Below, piece by piece: positions 46,086 through 54,780 of a stretch of DNA of 64,000 bases. Position numbers and translations under genes: made by a program. Positions within the stretch are counted from its first letter, which is position 1. Each line of letters opens with the position of its first letter. The notes under the pieces were generated by a model. That model saw nothing but the letters and a program-made list of their open reading frames with translations, did no database searches and was not told the origin of the DNA. Source of the stretch: Actinomycetospora sp. TBRC 11914 (lineage in GTDB: Bacteria; Actinomycetota; Actinomycetes; Mycobacteriales; Pseudonocardiaceae). The DNA is taken from positions 113,901 to 177,900 of the forward strand of contig NZ_JABBND010000016.1 in assembly GCF_012933465.1 (NCBI RefSeq), given 5' to 3'.

Positions 46086-47162
46086 TCAGCGGCGGTTCCG
46101 CCGCATCCCGTTGACGCCGAGGATGCTCCCGACGACGCCGAGCACGGCCCCGGCGCCGAGCAGACCGGCCGTCGCCCCCACGCCCGGCGAGCGGCCGACC
46201 GTGACCGCGGGCCGTACGACGACCGGCGCGGGCTCGGGGATCTCCTCACGCTCGTTCTCCTTCATCGTGGCCGCCCAGGCGGTGACGAAGAGGATGAACC
46301 GCGAGACGAAGTTGGCGAACACCAGCAGCCCGATGATGGGGCCGAACGCGGCGCCGGCCGGCGAGTTGGTGACGCTCGCGATGTAGACCGTCATGACCTG
46401 CTGGAGCACGACGAACCCGACCGAGGCGAGGATCGCGGCGCGGCCGGCCGAGCGCAGCGTCACCGGCTCGCGCGGCAGCCGCGCGATCACCCAGAGGAAG
46501 ACCAGCCAGTTCGCGGCGAGCGTGACGACGATGCCCGCGATCGTCAGGAGCACCTGCACCCAGGCCTGGCCCTCCAGGCCGAGCGCGCGGGCGATGCCGT
46601 GCGAGGCGCCGGTCGCGACCGCGGTGATCGCGAAGGAGAGCGCGAGGGCGACGCCCAGGCCGATCATGGCGACGAGGTCGCCGCCGTAGCGCTTGAGCAG
46701 CGCCGGCGGGTCGTCGCGCTGGTCCCACTGCTCGGAGAGGGCCTCGCGCAGGTTCGCCATCCAGCCGAGCCCGGAGTACAGCGCGCCGAGCAGGCCGAGG
46801 ATCCCGACGGCGCCGCGCTGCTCGATCGCCTGCTGGATGACCTTGTTGAGCAGCTCGCCGAGCCCGGGCGGGGCGGCGTTCGTGATGCCCGTCGAGAGCT
46901 GGTTGAGCAGGTCCTGGTTGTTCGCCAGCACGAACCCCGCGGCGGCGAACGCGATCATCAGCAGCGGGACCAGCGCGAGGATCGAGAAGTACGTGATGGC
47001 CGCGGCGTAGTGGTCGCCGTGCTTCTCGGTGTAGCGCCCGCCGGCCCGCACGAGGTGGTCGAGCCACGGGTGGCGCGCCTTGAGCTGCTCGAACTTCGAC
47101 GACGGCTCCGCGGTGCCCTCGCTGGTGCCGTCGGCCCTGGTGTCGACGGTGCTGGTGGTCAT
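46086..47162 (-). CDS. YihY/BrkB family membrane protein
   Basis: A 358-residue inner membrane protein with six membrane spans in the core (about 55-310) of the YihY/virulence factor BrkB family, once mislabelled ribonuclease BN. Features are H-G-D-H-Y-A-A-A-I-T-Y-F-S-I-L-A-L-V-P and G-I-L-G-L-L-G-A-L-Y-S-G-L-G-W. The C-terminal part has one more hydrophobic segment before the basic end. The family may be lipid or small-molecule transporters; substrate unknown. It is convergent with the carboxypeptidase, with a 4-bp gap. Confidence 0.8.
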   Translation of the reverse strand: MTTSTVDTRADGTSEGTAEPSSKFEQLKARHPWLDHLVRAGGRYTEKHGDHYAAAITYFSILALVPLLMIAFAAAGFVLANNQDLLNQLSTGITNAAPPGLGELLNKVIQQAIEQRGAVGILGLLGALYSGLGWMANLREALSEQWDQRDDPPALLKRYGGDLVAMIGLGVALALSFAITAVATGASHGIARALGLEGQAWVQVLLTIAGIVVTLAANWLVFLWVIARLPREPVTLRSAGRAAILASVGFVVLQQVMTVYIASVTNSPAGAAFGPIIGLLVFANFVSRFILFVTAWAATMKENEREEIPEPAPVVVRPAVTVGRSPGVGATAGLLGAGAVLGVVGSILGVNGMRRNRR

Positions 47163-47262
47163 GGCGCGCTCGCCCCTCTCGCCGCCCCCGGGATTCCCGG
47201 CGGACGTGGTCCCCGACGAGGTACTGCTACCCGCGGACCCGGGACGTCACGCCGAGCCGACC

Positions 47263-48717
47263 TCAGCCGGTGTACGGCGCCGGGTCGAAGCGGGCGTTGC
47301 GCTCGCGGAAGGAGCGCGCCGAGCCCGGCCAGAGCAGCGTCAACCGCCCGCTGGTCTCGTCGAGGTACCAGCTGCGGCACCCGCCCGCGAGCCACACGGT
47401 GCCGCGGGCGGCGGCGTCGACGTCGCGGACGTAGTCCCGCTCGGCGGCCGCGGTGACCTCCAGCGGCCCCCCGGCCCGGGCGAGGTGGTCCAGCGCGCCC
47501 AGGACGTACTCGATCTGGGTCTCGATCATGTAGATCGCGGAGTTGTGCCCGAGGCTCGCGTTCGGCCCGTCGAGCACGAACATGTTGGGGAAGCCGTGCA
47601 CGCTGGTCGACGCGAAGGCGGTCATCCCGCCCGCCCAGTGGTCGGCGAGGGTGCCCCGGCGGCCCTGGACCCGGGGCGCGTAGGGCTGCCGCGCGGCGTG
47701 GAAGCCGGTGGCCAGGACGAGCGCGTCGAGGTCGTGGCGGGCGCCGGAGGCCGCGACGGCGGTGCGCCCCTCGACGCGGGCGAGCGCCGAGCCCTCGAGC
47801 TCGACGTCGTCGCGGGCGAGCGCCGGGTAGAGCTCGTCGGAGAGCACGATGCGCTTGCAGCCGATCTCGTAGCCGGGCGCGAGGCGGGCGCGCAGACCGG
47901 GGTCGTCGATCTGCTCGTGCAGGTGGCGCCGCGCCCGTTCCCGCAGCTCGTCGATCGCCGGCCGCACCCGCCGCCGGGCGTCGACGGCGCGCTCGGCGTC
48001 GTCGAAGATCTCTTCGCGGAGCGCCCGGGCGGCCTCGGGGTGCCGGGCGAGCCGACGGCGCTCGCCGGCGGAGTACGGCCGGTCGCCGCGCGGGACCACC
48101 CAGGTCGGGGTCCGCTGGAAGACGACGAGCTCCGCGGCCCGCTCGGCCAGCCGCGGGATCACCTGGGCCGCGGACGCCCCGGTCCCGACGACGCCGACCC
48201 GGAGCCCGTCGAGCGCGACGTCGTCGTCCCAGCGCGAGGTGTGCATGACCGGACCGGGGAAGTCGGCGAGGCCCTCGACGTCGGGGATGCGCGGCTCGGT
48301 CAGGCGGCCCGCCGCGAGGACGAGGACACGGGCCCACCAGGTGCCCGCCGTCGTCGTCACCTCCCAGCGGCCGTGCGGCGCCGACCAGCGGGTGCGGACC
48401 ATCTCGGCGCCGTAGCGCACGTGCGGCTCGACGCCCTCCTCGACGGCGGCGCGGCGCAGGTAGTCGTGGATCTCCTCGCCCGGGGCGAACACGCGCGACC
48501 ACTCCGGCGCCGGGCGGAACGAGTACGAGTAGAGGTGCGAGGGGACGTCGCAGGAGACCCCGGGGTAGCGGTTGTCCCGCCAGGTCCCGCCGACGTCGCC
48601 GGCCCGCTCGAGGACGACGAAGTCGGCGCCGCGGCGCGCGAGCCGGATCGCCAGGCCCAGCCCGGCGAAGCCCGCGCCGACGATCGCGACGTCGACGCGC
48701 CCGTCGCCGTCGCTCAC
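47263..48717 (-). CDS. Baeyer-Villiger-type flavin monooxygenase
   Basis: A 484-residue FAD/NADPH monooxygenase. The FAD motif is V-G-A-G-F-A-G-L-G near the N-terminus, then G-G-T-W-R-D-N-R-Y-P-G-V-S-C-D. The Baeyer-Villiger fingerprint F-P-G-P-V-M-H-T-S-R-W-D is present, and the NADPH motif is V-G-T-G-A-S-A-A-Q. It inserts one oxygen atom into a ketone or oxidises a heteroatom. The GTG at 48717 overlaps the stop of the CofH-like gene (GTGA), so it is the last gene of a five-gene coupled operon. Its link to deazaflavin chemistry is inference. Confidence 0.85.
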   Translation of the reverse strand: MSDGDGRVDVAIVGAGFAGLGLAIRLARRGADFVVLERAGDVGGTWRDNRYPGVSCDVPSHLYSYSFRPAPEWSRVFAPGEEIHDYLRRAAVEEGVEPHVRYGAEMVRTRWSAPHGRWEVTTTAGTWWARVLVLAAGRLTEPRIPDVEGLADFPGPVMHTSRWDDDVALDGLRVGVVGTGASAAQVIPRLAERAAELVVFQRTPTWVVPRGDRPYSAGERRRLARHPEAARALREEIFDDAERAVDARRRVRPAIDELRERARRHLHEQIDDPGLRARLAPGYEIGCKRIVLSDELYPALARDDVELEGSALARVEGRTAVAASGARHDLDALVLATGFHAARQPYAPRVQGRRGTLADHWAGGMTAFASTSVHGFPNMFVLDGPNASLGHNSAIYMIETQIEYVLGALDHLARAGGPLEVTAAAERDYVRDVDAAARGTVWLAGGCRSWYLDETSGRLTLLWPGSARSFRERNARFDPAPYTG

Positions 48718-49787
48718 GACGGGCGCCCCACCGTGACGCGCTCGGCCGGGACCTCCCCGTAGAGCGTGGTCCGCTGGCGCACCGGCCGGCCGAGCGCGGC
48801 GGCGATCGCGGTGACGTCGTCCGCGGTCAGCACCCGGCCCGCCTCGGGCCCAGCGTCGGGGTCGAGGGCCCCGTCGAGCAGGAGCCCGCCGAGGTCGTCG
48901 GCGCCCCCGCGCAGCACGTCGAGCACCGTGGCGCGGTCGAGCTTGGGCCACGCGGCCTGGACGTGGTCGATCCGGCCGTGCAGCAGGAGGCGGGCGACGG
49001 CGTGCAGGGCGCGGGTCTCCCGCCGTGACGCGCCGCGGACCCGGCCGACGAGACCGTCGGGCACGTCGACCAGCGGCATCGCGATGAGCTCGGTGAACCC
49101 GCCGGTCCGGTCCTGGACCGCGGCGAGGGCCCGGAGGTGGGCGACCTGCTGGGCGGGGGTCTCGACGTGGCCGTAGACGATCGTGGCGGTCGAGCGCAGC
49201 CCCACCTCGTGGGCCGTGGTGACCAGTTCGATCCACCGGGCGGCGGAGATGTCGGTGCCGCCGGTGAGCAGGCGCCGCACGTCGTCGTCGAGGATGCGGG
49301 CGGCGGTGCCGGGCACCGAGCCGAGGCCCGCCTCGCGCGCCGCCTCGAGGAACTCCCGCGGCGTCAGGCCCGCACGGGCGGCGGCCTGGGCGACCTCGGC
49401 CGGGCGGAAGGCGTGCAGGTGCAGCGGCTGTCGCGCGGTGATGCGGCGGACCAGCTCCAGCGGGGCGTCCGGGCCGGCGTCCTCCGGGACCGGGCCCTGC
49501 ACGCAGACCTCGGTCGCGCCGAGCTCGAAGGCCTCGTCGACCAGGGCGTCGAGGTGGTCGGGCTCGGCGACGAGGGTCGGGGCGAGGTTGCGGTTCACGA
49601 CGACGGTCAGCGCCGAGCCCACGGTGTCGCGGCGCAGCGAGTCCGCGAGCGCGCAGAGCGCCTCGAGCTCGTCGTCGGTGGCCCCGAGCAGCTCGACGTA
49701 GCCCTCGTCGGGCAGGCCGGCGGGGTCGCGCTCGGCGGCCGACAGGCGCGACCGGACGGCGGCGGGGGCCGGGGCCGGGGCGGTCAC
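48714..49787 (-). CDS. CofH-like protein lacking the radical-SAM Cys motif
   Basis: A 357-residue homologue of CofH (C-terminal half of FbiC), which normally joins tyrosine to 5-amino-6-ribitylaminouracil in F0 synthesis. Family segments are clear: [19 protein letters not shown]-like [26 protein letters not shown], M-Y-G-H-V-like [23 protein letters not shown]. Where the C-x3-C-x2-C cluster motif should follow V-V-N-R-N, the chain goes straight to L-A-P-T-L-V-A-E-P; about 20 residues are absent in frame. Only two Cys occur in the whole protein. GTG overlaps the cofG stop. Confidence 0.85.
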   Translation of the reverse strand: MTAPAPAPAAVRSRLSAAERDPAGLPDEGYVELLGATDDELEALCALADSLRRDTVGSALTVVVNRNLAPTLVAEPDHLDALVDEAFELGATEVCVQGPVPEDAGPDAPLELVRRITARQPLHLHAFRPAEVAQAAARAGLTPREFLEAAREAGLGSVPGTAARILDDDVRRLLTGGTDISAARWIELVTTAHEVGLRSTATIVYGHVETPAQQVAHLRALAAVQDRTGGFTELIAMPLVDVPDGLVGRVRGASRRETRALHAVARLLLHGRIDHVQAAWPKLDRATVLDVLRGGADDLGGLLLDGALDPDAGPEAGRVLTADDVTAIAAALGRPVRQRTTLYGEVPAERVTVGRPS

Positions 49788-50986
49788 CGCGCCCCCACCC
49801 GGTCGCGGGACGCCACCAGCCCGTCCGCCCCGGCGAGCGCCTCGACGGCGGGGGCGACGGCCGGGTCGATCCAGTCCGGGTCCCCGACGTAGCGCGGGTA
49901 GACGGTGAGCCGCGGCCGCAGCGCGAACCCGGCGCCGGCGGTGACCGCGGCGAGGTCGTCGAGGCCGGGCCACGGGCGCTCGGGGTTGACGTGGTCCGGC
50001 GTCACCGGGGAGACGCCGCCCCAGTCGTCGATGCCGGCGCGGAGCAGCAGGGCCTGGTCGTCATGGGCGCTGTGGGCGGTGGCGCCGTCCCCCAGCTCAC
50101 CCGCCAGGTTCGGCGGCGCCTGGACGCTCACGCCGAGCGGCATGAGCAGGCGCGCGACGGCCACCGCCGCGACGAACTCGTCGAACTCGGCGTCCGGCTC
50201 GCCGCGCATCGCGGTGTCCGGTTTGGCCCGGAAGTTCTGCACGATCACCTCCTGGAGGTGGCCGTGCTCCTCGGCGAGGCGGGCGAGCGCGAGCAGCGAC
50301 TCGGCCCGGTCGCGCCGGGTCTCGCCGATCCCGACGAGGATGCCGCTGGTGAACGGCACGCGGGCCCGGCCGGCGTCGGCGAGCGCGCGCAGCCGCACCG
50401 CGGGGTCCTTGTCCGGCGAGCCGAAGTGGGCCCCGCCCGGCGCGATCAGCAGCGAGGACGTCGACTCGAGCATCATCCCCATCGAGGGCGCGACGGGGCG
50501 CAGCGCGGCGAGCTCCTCGGGGCTCATGACCCCCGGGTTGAGGTGGGGCAGCAGCCCGGTCTCGGTGAGCACCGCCTGGGCGCCCGCCCGGACGTAGTCG
50601 ATCGTCGAGACGTAGCCGCGCGCGTCGAGCCACTCCCGCGCGGCGCGCCAGCGGGCCTCCGGCCGGTCGCCGAGGGTGAAGAGCACCTCGGTGCAGCCCT
50701 GGGCGGCGCCGTCGCGGGCGATGTCGAGGACCTCGTCGAGCTCCAGGAACGCCGCTGGCAGCCGGCCCGGCACGGTGGCGAAGGTGCAGTAGTGGCACCG
50801 GTCGCGGCAGAGCCGGGTGAGCGGGACGAACACCTTGGGGCTGTAGGTCACCACGCCGGGGCGCCCCTGCTCGGCGAGGTGGTCGTCGCGACGGGCGGCG
50901 GCGCGGGCGAGCAGGTCGTCGAGCCGCGGGCCCCGGGCGGAGAGCAGGTCGACGAGCGTGTCGGCGTCGGCCACGTGATCAGCCAC
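49784..50986 (-). CDS. cofG: 7,8-didemethyl-8-hydroxy-5-deazariboflavin synthase subunit CofG
   Basis: A 400-residue radical SAM enzyme matching CofG / the N-terminal half of FbiC. The intact cluster motif is [10 protein letters not shown]. Family segments follow: [54 protein letters not shown] and [21 protein letters not shown]. It closes the F0 ring using SAM. In most actinobacteria it is fused to CofH as FbiC; here the two are separate. Its GTG overlaps the kinase stop by 8 bp. Confidence 0.92.
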   Translation of the reverse strand: MADHVADADTLVDLLSARGPRLDDLLARAAARRDDHLAEQGRPGVVTYSPKVFVPLTRLCRDRCHYCTFATVPGRLPAAFLELDEVLDIARDGAAQGCTEVLFTLGDRPEARWRAAREWLDARGYVSTIDYVRAGAQAVLTETGLLPHLNPGVMSPEELAALRPVAPSMGMMLESTSSLLIAPGGAHFGSPDKDPAVRLRALADAGRARVPFTSGILVGIGETRRDRAESLLALARLAEEHGHLQEVIVQNFRAKPDTAMRGEPDAEFDEFVAAVAVARLLMPLGVSVQAPPNLAGELGDGATAHSAHDDQALLLRAGIDDWGGVSPVTPDHVNPERPWPGLDDLAAVTAGAGFALRPRLTVYPRYVGDPDWIDPAVAPAVEALAGADGLVASRDRVGAR

Positions 50987-52748
50987 GGCCCGAACGTACG
51001 CCCGGGTCGGCGGGGGCGGCCACGTCCGGCGAACCCGCCCGGGGCAGCCGCACCGTCACCGTCGTCCCCTCGCCCGGCGTGCTGTCGACCGTCACCGTGC
51101 CCGCCATCGCCTCCGCCAGCCCGCGGACCAGCGCCAGCCCGAGGCCGGTGCCGGCGTCGTCGGCCCCGTCGAGCTGGGCGAACGGCTCGAAGAGCCGGGG
51201 AACCAGCGCGGCCGGGATGCCGGGGCCGCCGTCGCGGACCGCGAGGACGGCCGCGTCGGGGTCGGGCGCGTCGGGGTCGGGTGCGTCGGGGTCGGGCGCG
51301 TCGGGGTCGGGCGCGTCGGGGTCGGGCGCGGACTCCACCCGCACCCAGCCGTCGACGTGGTTGTGCCGCACCCCGTTGGTGACGAGGTTGATGAGGACCT
51401 GCCGCACCCGGCGGGGGTCGGCGCAGGCCGCCGGGCCGCCGGTGACCGGCAGGTCGGTGCCCAGCCGGATCCCGCGGCGCGCGGCCACCGGCTCGAGCAG
51501 GTCGAGCACCTCGTGGACCAGCGGCCCCAGGTCGACCGTGCCCGGCGCCAGCGGCAGCGCCCGCGCCTCGATCCGGGCGAGGTCGAGGACGTCCCCGACC
51601 AGGTCGAGCACGTGGCGCGCCGCGGCGTCGATGTGACCGAGCGCCGCCTCCCGGCGCGCGGGCGGCAGCTCGAGGGTGCCGAGGATCTCCGAGAACCCGA
51701 TGATCGCCTGCAGCGGTGTCCGCAGCTCGTGGCTCAGCGTCGAGAGCAGCTCCGACTTGGCCCGGCTCGCGTCCTCGGCGACCCGCGCGGCCAGCTCGGC
51801 CTCGCGCCGCGCGTCCCGGTCGCGCTGCGCCGCCCGCCGCGCGGTGACGTCGACGACGTTGAGGCTCACGTAGCGCCCCTGCCCGCCGCCCACGACGGAG
51901 GCCGTCAGCGCGGCCTCGACGGTCCGCCCGTCGCCGCGCACCAGCGCCACCTCGAGCGGCTCGGCCGGTGCGGTCCCGGCCGCGAGGTCGCGCAGCAGCA
52001 GGCGGGCACCGAGCCGGTCGTCGGGGCGCAGCACGGTGTCGAGGTCGGCGGCGAGCAGCGCCGCCGCCGGGTGGCCCACCATCGCGGCGAGCGCGTCGTT
52101 GACCTTGAGGAACCGCCCCCCGAGGTCGGTGAGCGCCATCCCGACGGCGTTGTCCTCGAACGCCCGGCGGAACCGCTCCTCGCTCTCGGCGAGGGCGCCG
52201 TAGAGCCGGTCGTGCTCCAGCGCCACCGCCGCGAGGTCGGTGAACCGCGCGACGAGACGGCGCTCGCGGGCGTCCGGGCGGTGCGGGCGCGCGTGGTAGA
52301 CCGCGAACGTGCCCAGGACGCCGTCGTGCCCGCGGATCGGGCTCGACCAGCACGAGCCGAGCCCGTGCGGCAGCGCCAGCGTGCGGAACCGGTCCCACCG
52401 CGCGTCGGCCGCGATGTCCTCGGCGACGACGGCCTCGTCGAGGTAGGCCGCGGTGCCGCACGACCCGGCGTCGTCGCCGATGGCCAGCCCGTCGATCGCG
52501 GCGGAGTACGCGGCGGGCAGCGACGGGGCGGCGCCGTGGTGCAGGGTGCCGCGGGCCTGGTCGAGCACCAGCACCGAGCAGCGGCTGCCCGGGATGAGCT
52601 CCTCGAGGGCGAGCGTGACCGCGCCGAGCACCTCCCCGCGGCCGGCCCCGCCCGCCAGGAGCTCCAGGATCCGGTGCTGGCGGTCGAGCAGCCCGGCGGT
52701 GTCGGCCGCGCCGAGCGCCTCCTGCGGTGCGTGCGCCTGGGTGGTCAC
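50979..52748 (-). CDS. GAF-PAS sensor histidine kinase
   Basis: A 589-residue cytosolic histidine kinase with no membrane span. The GAF domain is at about 25-175 (with [12 protein letters not shown] and CWSSPIRG). The PAS domain follows at about 185-310 ([20 protein letters not shown]). The HisKA domain has the phosphorylatable His in S-H-E-L-R-T-P-L-Q. The HATPase domain has [17 protein letters not shown] and G-T-G-L-G-L-A-L-V, interrupted by a P-D-A repeat. It overlaps both the response regulator (GTGA) and cofG. It probably senses an intracellular signal and phosphorylates the upstream-encoded regulator. Confidence 0.9.
   Translation of the reverse strand: MTTQAHAPQEALGAADTAGLLDRQHRILELLAGGAGRGEVLGAVTLALEELIPGSRCSVLVLDQARGTLHHGAAPSLPAAYSAAIDGLAIGDDAGSCGTAAYLDEAVVAEDIAADARWDRFRTLALPHGLGSCWSSPIRGHDGVLGTFAVYHARPHRPDARERRLVARFTDLAAVALEHDRLYGALAESEERFRRAFEDNAVGMALTDLGGRFLKVNDALAAMVGHPAAALLAADLDTVLRPDDRLGARLLLRDLAAGTAPAEPLEVALVRGDGRTVEAALTASVVGGGQGRYVSLNVVDVTARRAAQRDRDARREAELAARVAEDASRAKSELLSTLSHELRTPLQAIIGFSEILGTLELPPARREAALGHIDAAARHVLDLVGDVLDLARIEARALPLAPGTVDLGPLVHEVLDLLEPVAARRGIRLGTDLPVTGGPAACADPRRVRQVLINLVTNGVRHNHVDGWVRVESAPDPDAPDPDAPDPDAPDPDAPDPDAAVLAVRDGGPGIPAALVPRLFEPFAQLDGADDAGTGLGLALVRGLAEAMAGTVTVDSTPGEGTTVTVRLPRAGSPDVAAPADPGVRSGRG
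51253..51330 (-). repeat. 15-bp tandem repeat, five copies, inside the histidine kinase gene
   Basis: Five copies of GCGTCGGGGTCGGGC (one C to T) plus a partial copy encode A-P-D-P-D repeats. They lie between the N box and the G1 box of the ATPase domain. The unit keeps the frame, so copy number can vary without loss of the protein. Confidence 0.95.
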
Positions 52749-53443
52749 GGGTCGAGCTGGTAGCCCACGCCGCGCACGGTGCGGATCCGCGGCCGGGCCT
52801 CCGGGTCGAGGCCGAGCTTGCCGCGCAGCCGGTGGACGTGCTCGGTCACGGTCGCCTCGCCCTGCCAGCCCTCGCTGCGCCACACCTGCGCGAGGAGCTG
52901 GGCCCGGCTGAAGACCTGGCGGGGGTGGGCGACCAGGAAGGCGAGCAGGTCGAACTCGCGGGCGGTGAGCTCGACCGGCTCGCCGGCGACGGTGATCTCC
53001 CGCGCCGCGGCGTCGAGGGCCAGGTGCCCGCAGACGACCGCCGGGCCGGTGCCCGCGACGGGCCGGGTCCGGCGCAGCACCGACCGGACCCGCGCCGCCA
53101 GCTCGCCCGGCGAGAACGGCTTGACCAGGTAGTCGTCGGCGCCCAGGTCGAGGCCCACGATGCGGTCGGTCTCCCCGCTGCGGCCCGAGAGCACGATCAC
53201 CGGTAGCGCCTCGGTGGCGGTTGCGCCGCGGACGCGGCGGAGGACGTCGAGGCCGCCGACACCGGGCATCGTCAGGTCGAGGACCACGAGGTCGGGCCGG
53301 TCGGCGTCGATCGCGGTGAGCGCCTCCTCGCCGTCGCCCGCCTGGTCGACCGCGAAGCCGTCCGACTCGAGCTGCCAGGACGCGAGGGTCCGCACGGCCT
53401 CGTCGTCGTCGACGACGAGCACCCTCGGTGCGCTCGGGTCCAC
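52745..53443 (-). CDS. OmpR-family response regulator
   Basis: A 232-residue two-component regulator. The receiver has the acidic triad (V-V-D-D-D-E), the phospho-acceptor Asp in V-V-L-D-L-T-M-P-G, and K in L-V-K-P-F-S. The C-terminal winged helix has ELTAREFDLLAFL, E-A-T-V-T-E-H-V-H-R-L-R and [11 protein letters not shown] 53443 follows GGGGAGGGGG. It heads the operon with the kinase, cofG, the CofH-like gene and the monooxygenase, all overlapping. Its likely binding site is the repeat array at 53524-53561. Confidence 0.92.
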   Translation of the reverse strand: MDPSAPRVLVVDDDEAVRTLASWQLESDGFAVDQAGDGEEALTAIDADRPDLVVLDLTMPGVGGLDVLRRVRGATATEALPVIVLSGRSGETDRIVGLDLGADDYLVKPFSPGELAARVRSVLRRTRPVAGTGPAVVCGHLALDAAAREITVAGEPVELTAREFDLLAFLVAHPRQVFSRAQLLAQVWRSEGWQGEATVTEHVHRLRGKLGLDPEARPRIRTVRGVGYQLDP

Positions 53444-53523
53444 GGCGACCCCCTCCCCGGTCACCGGGCATCGTGCCCGCGCCGTGACCCGGCCCACAAG
53501 GCCGTGTCCGGCCGAGCACGCTC

Positions 53524-53561
53524 CGTTGTGCGGCCGTTGAGGGGACGTTGTGGACGTTGTG
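53524..53561. promoter_or_regulatory. CGTTGTG direct-repeat array, candidate response regulator operator
   Basis: CGTTGTG at 53524, CGTTGAG at 53535 and CGTTGTG at 53546 are spaced by exactly 11 bp; a fourth CGTTGTG lies at 53555. It sits between the divergent response regulator and LLM oxidoreductase genes. An 11-bp direct repeat is the usual layout for OmpR-type regulators. The regulator-site link is inference. Confidence 0.6.
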
Positions 53562-53731
53562 AGGCGGATCACCCAAGGTGGGCGGGTGCCCGCCGCGCCG
53601 TCCGACCGTGTGCAGGACCCGTGTGTCCTCGACCGGGTCCGGGCGGCTGCGGCGACCGGCGGCGCCCGCTGCGCCGCTCCGTGCCGCTGGAGAACAGCAC
53701 CGACCACGACCCCACGGTCAGGAGGCCCTTC

Positions 53732-54724
53732 GTGAAGCTCGCTCTCTACCTGCCGAACTTCCGCACGCAGATCACCGTCAAGGAGCTCGAGGACCTCACC
53801 GAGCTCGCCGAGGAGCTCGACTTCGACTCGGTCTGGACGCTCGACCGCATCATCGTCCCGGAGGCGTCGGACCGGGAGCAGCTGCAGTACACGTTCGGGA
53901 TGATGGACGGGCTGCCGCACGCCCTGCCGGTGGAGTCGAGGGGCAACTGGCTGCAGGGCTTCCCGCTGATCCCGTGGCTCGCGGCGAAGACGTCGAAGGT
54001 GCGGATCGGGATGAGCATCATCGACACCCCGTTCCGAGCGCCCGGGGTCCTGGCCGCGGAGCTGGCCACGATCGACCACCTGTCGAACGGCCGGCTCAAC
54101 GTCGGCGTCGGTTCCGGCTGGATGCCCGAGGAGTTCGCGGCCGCGAGCGCCGCGCACATCTTCCCGAAGCGCCACAAGCACGTGCGCGAGTCGATCGAGA
54201 TCATGCAGGGCATCTGGGCCAACGAGCTCTTCGAGTACCACGGTGAGTTCGCCGACTTCGAGCCCGCGGGCTTCGGCGCGAAGCCGCTCCAGCAGCCGCG
54301 CCCGCCGATCTTCATGAGCGGCCTCAAGGACCCGCTGCGCTCGGCGAAGCGCATCACCAAGTACGACCTCGACGGCTGGATCGGGATCCAGGACTCGCCC
54401 GAGGGCCTCGCGAAGTGGCGGACGGCCATCGACGAGCAGTTCGAGGAGATCGGGAGCCCGAAGCGGTCGAAGGACCTCGAGATCTGCAGCATGATCTGGA
54501 CGGTCATCACCGACGAGGAGGTCGACCAGACCGTCAACGGTGTCGCGTCGAACCTGCTGGTGGGCACCGAGAAGCAGCTCACCGACCGGCTCAAGGCCTA
54601 CAAGGAGGCCGGGATGACGATGCCGCTCATCTGGCCGCCGTTCACCGACGTGCCGACGTCGAAGACGCTGGACGACCTCAAGCGGATCAAGAACGACATC
54701 ATGCCGCAGGTCGAGGCCTCCTGA
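53732..54724 (+). CDS. LLM class F420-dependent oxidoreductase
   Basis: A 330-residue luciferase-like TIM-barrel protein. It begins VKLALYLPNFRTQITVKELE and has R-I-G-M-S-I-I-D-T-P-F-R, L-A-T-I-D-H-L-S-N-G-R-L-N-V-G-V-G-S-G-W, P-R-P-P-I-F-M-S-G and a late G-T-E-K-Q-L-T-D-R-L region. This family uses F420H2 or FMNH2; actinobacterial members of this type are mostly F420-dependent. AGGAGG lies 7 bp before the GTG. It is divergent from the CofG operon, which supports a deazaflavin cofactor. Substrate unknown. Confidence 0.85.
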   Translation: MKLALYLPNFRTQITVKELEDLTELAEELDFDSVWTLDRIIVPEASDREQLQYTFGMMDGLPHALPVESRGNWLQGFPLIPWLAAKTSKVRIGMSIIDTPFRAPGVLAAELATIDHLSNGRLNVGVGSGWMPEEFAAASAAHIFPKRHKHVRESIEIMQGIWANELFEYHGEFADFEPAGFGAKPLQQPRPPIFMSGLKDPLRSAKRITKYDLDGWIGIQDSPEGLAKWRTAIDEQFEEIGSPKRSKDLEICSMIWTVITDEEVDQTVNGVASNLLVGTEKQLTDRLKAYKEAGMTMPLIWPPFTDVPTSKTLDDLKRIKNDIMPQVEAS

Positions 54725-54739
54725 TCCCGGCCTGACCGC

Positions 54740-54780
54740 ATCCGGGCGGGCTGCCGCGACTGCTGGCAGCCTGCCCGGAT
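54740..54780 (+). terminator. two-tier hairpin after the LLM gene, overlapping the MFS start
   Basis: The outer stem ATCCGGGC pairs with GCCCGGAT and, after a 1-nt mismatch, the inner stem GGCTGCC pairs with GGCAGCC. It begins 16 bp after the LLM stop. Its last two bases are the first two of the MFS start codon at 54779. Confidence 0.75.

Noticed and set aside
46086..47162. Ribonuclease BN
   Set aside because: An old label for YihY proteins; the protein is a membrane protein without nuclease motifs.
48714..50986. FbiC broken by a sequencing frameshift
   Set aside because: CofG and the CofH-like gene end and start cleanly with a GTGA overlap, and the missing cluster motif is an in-frame absence with good sequence on both sides.
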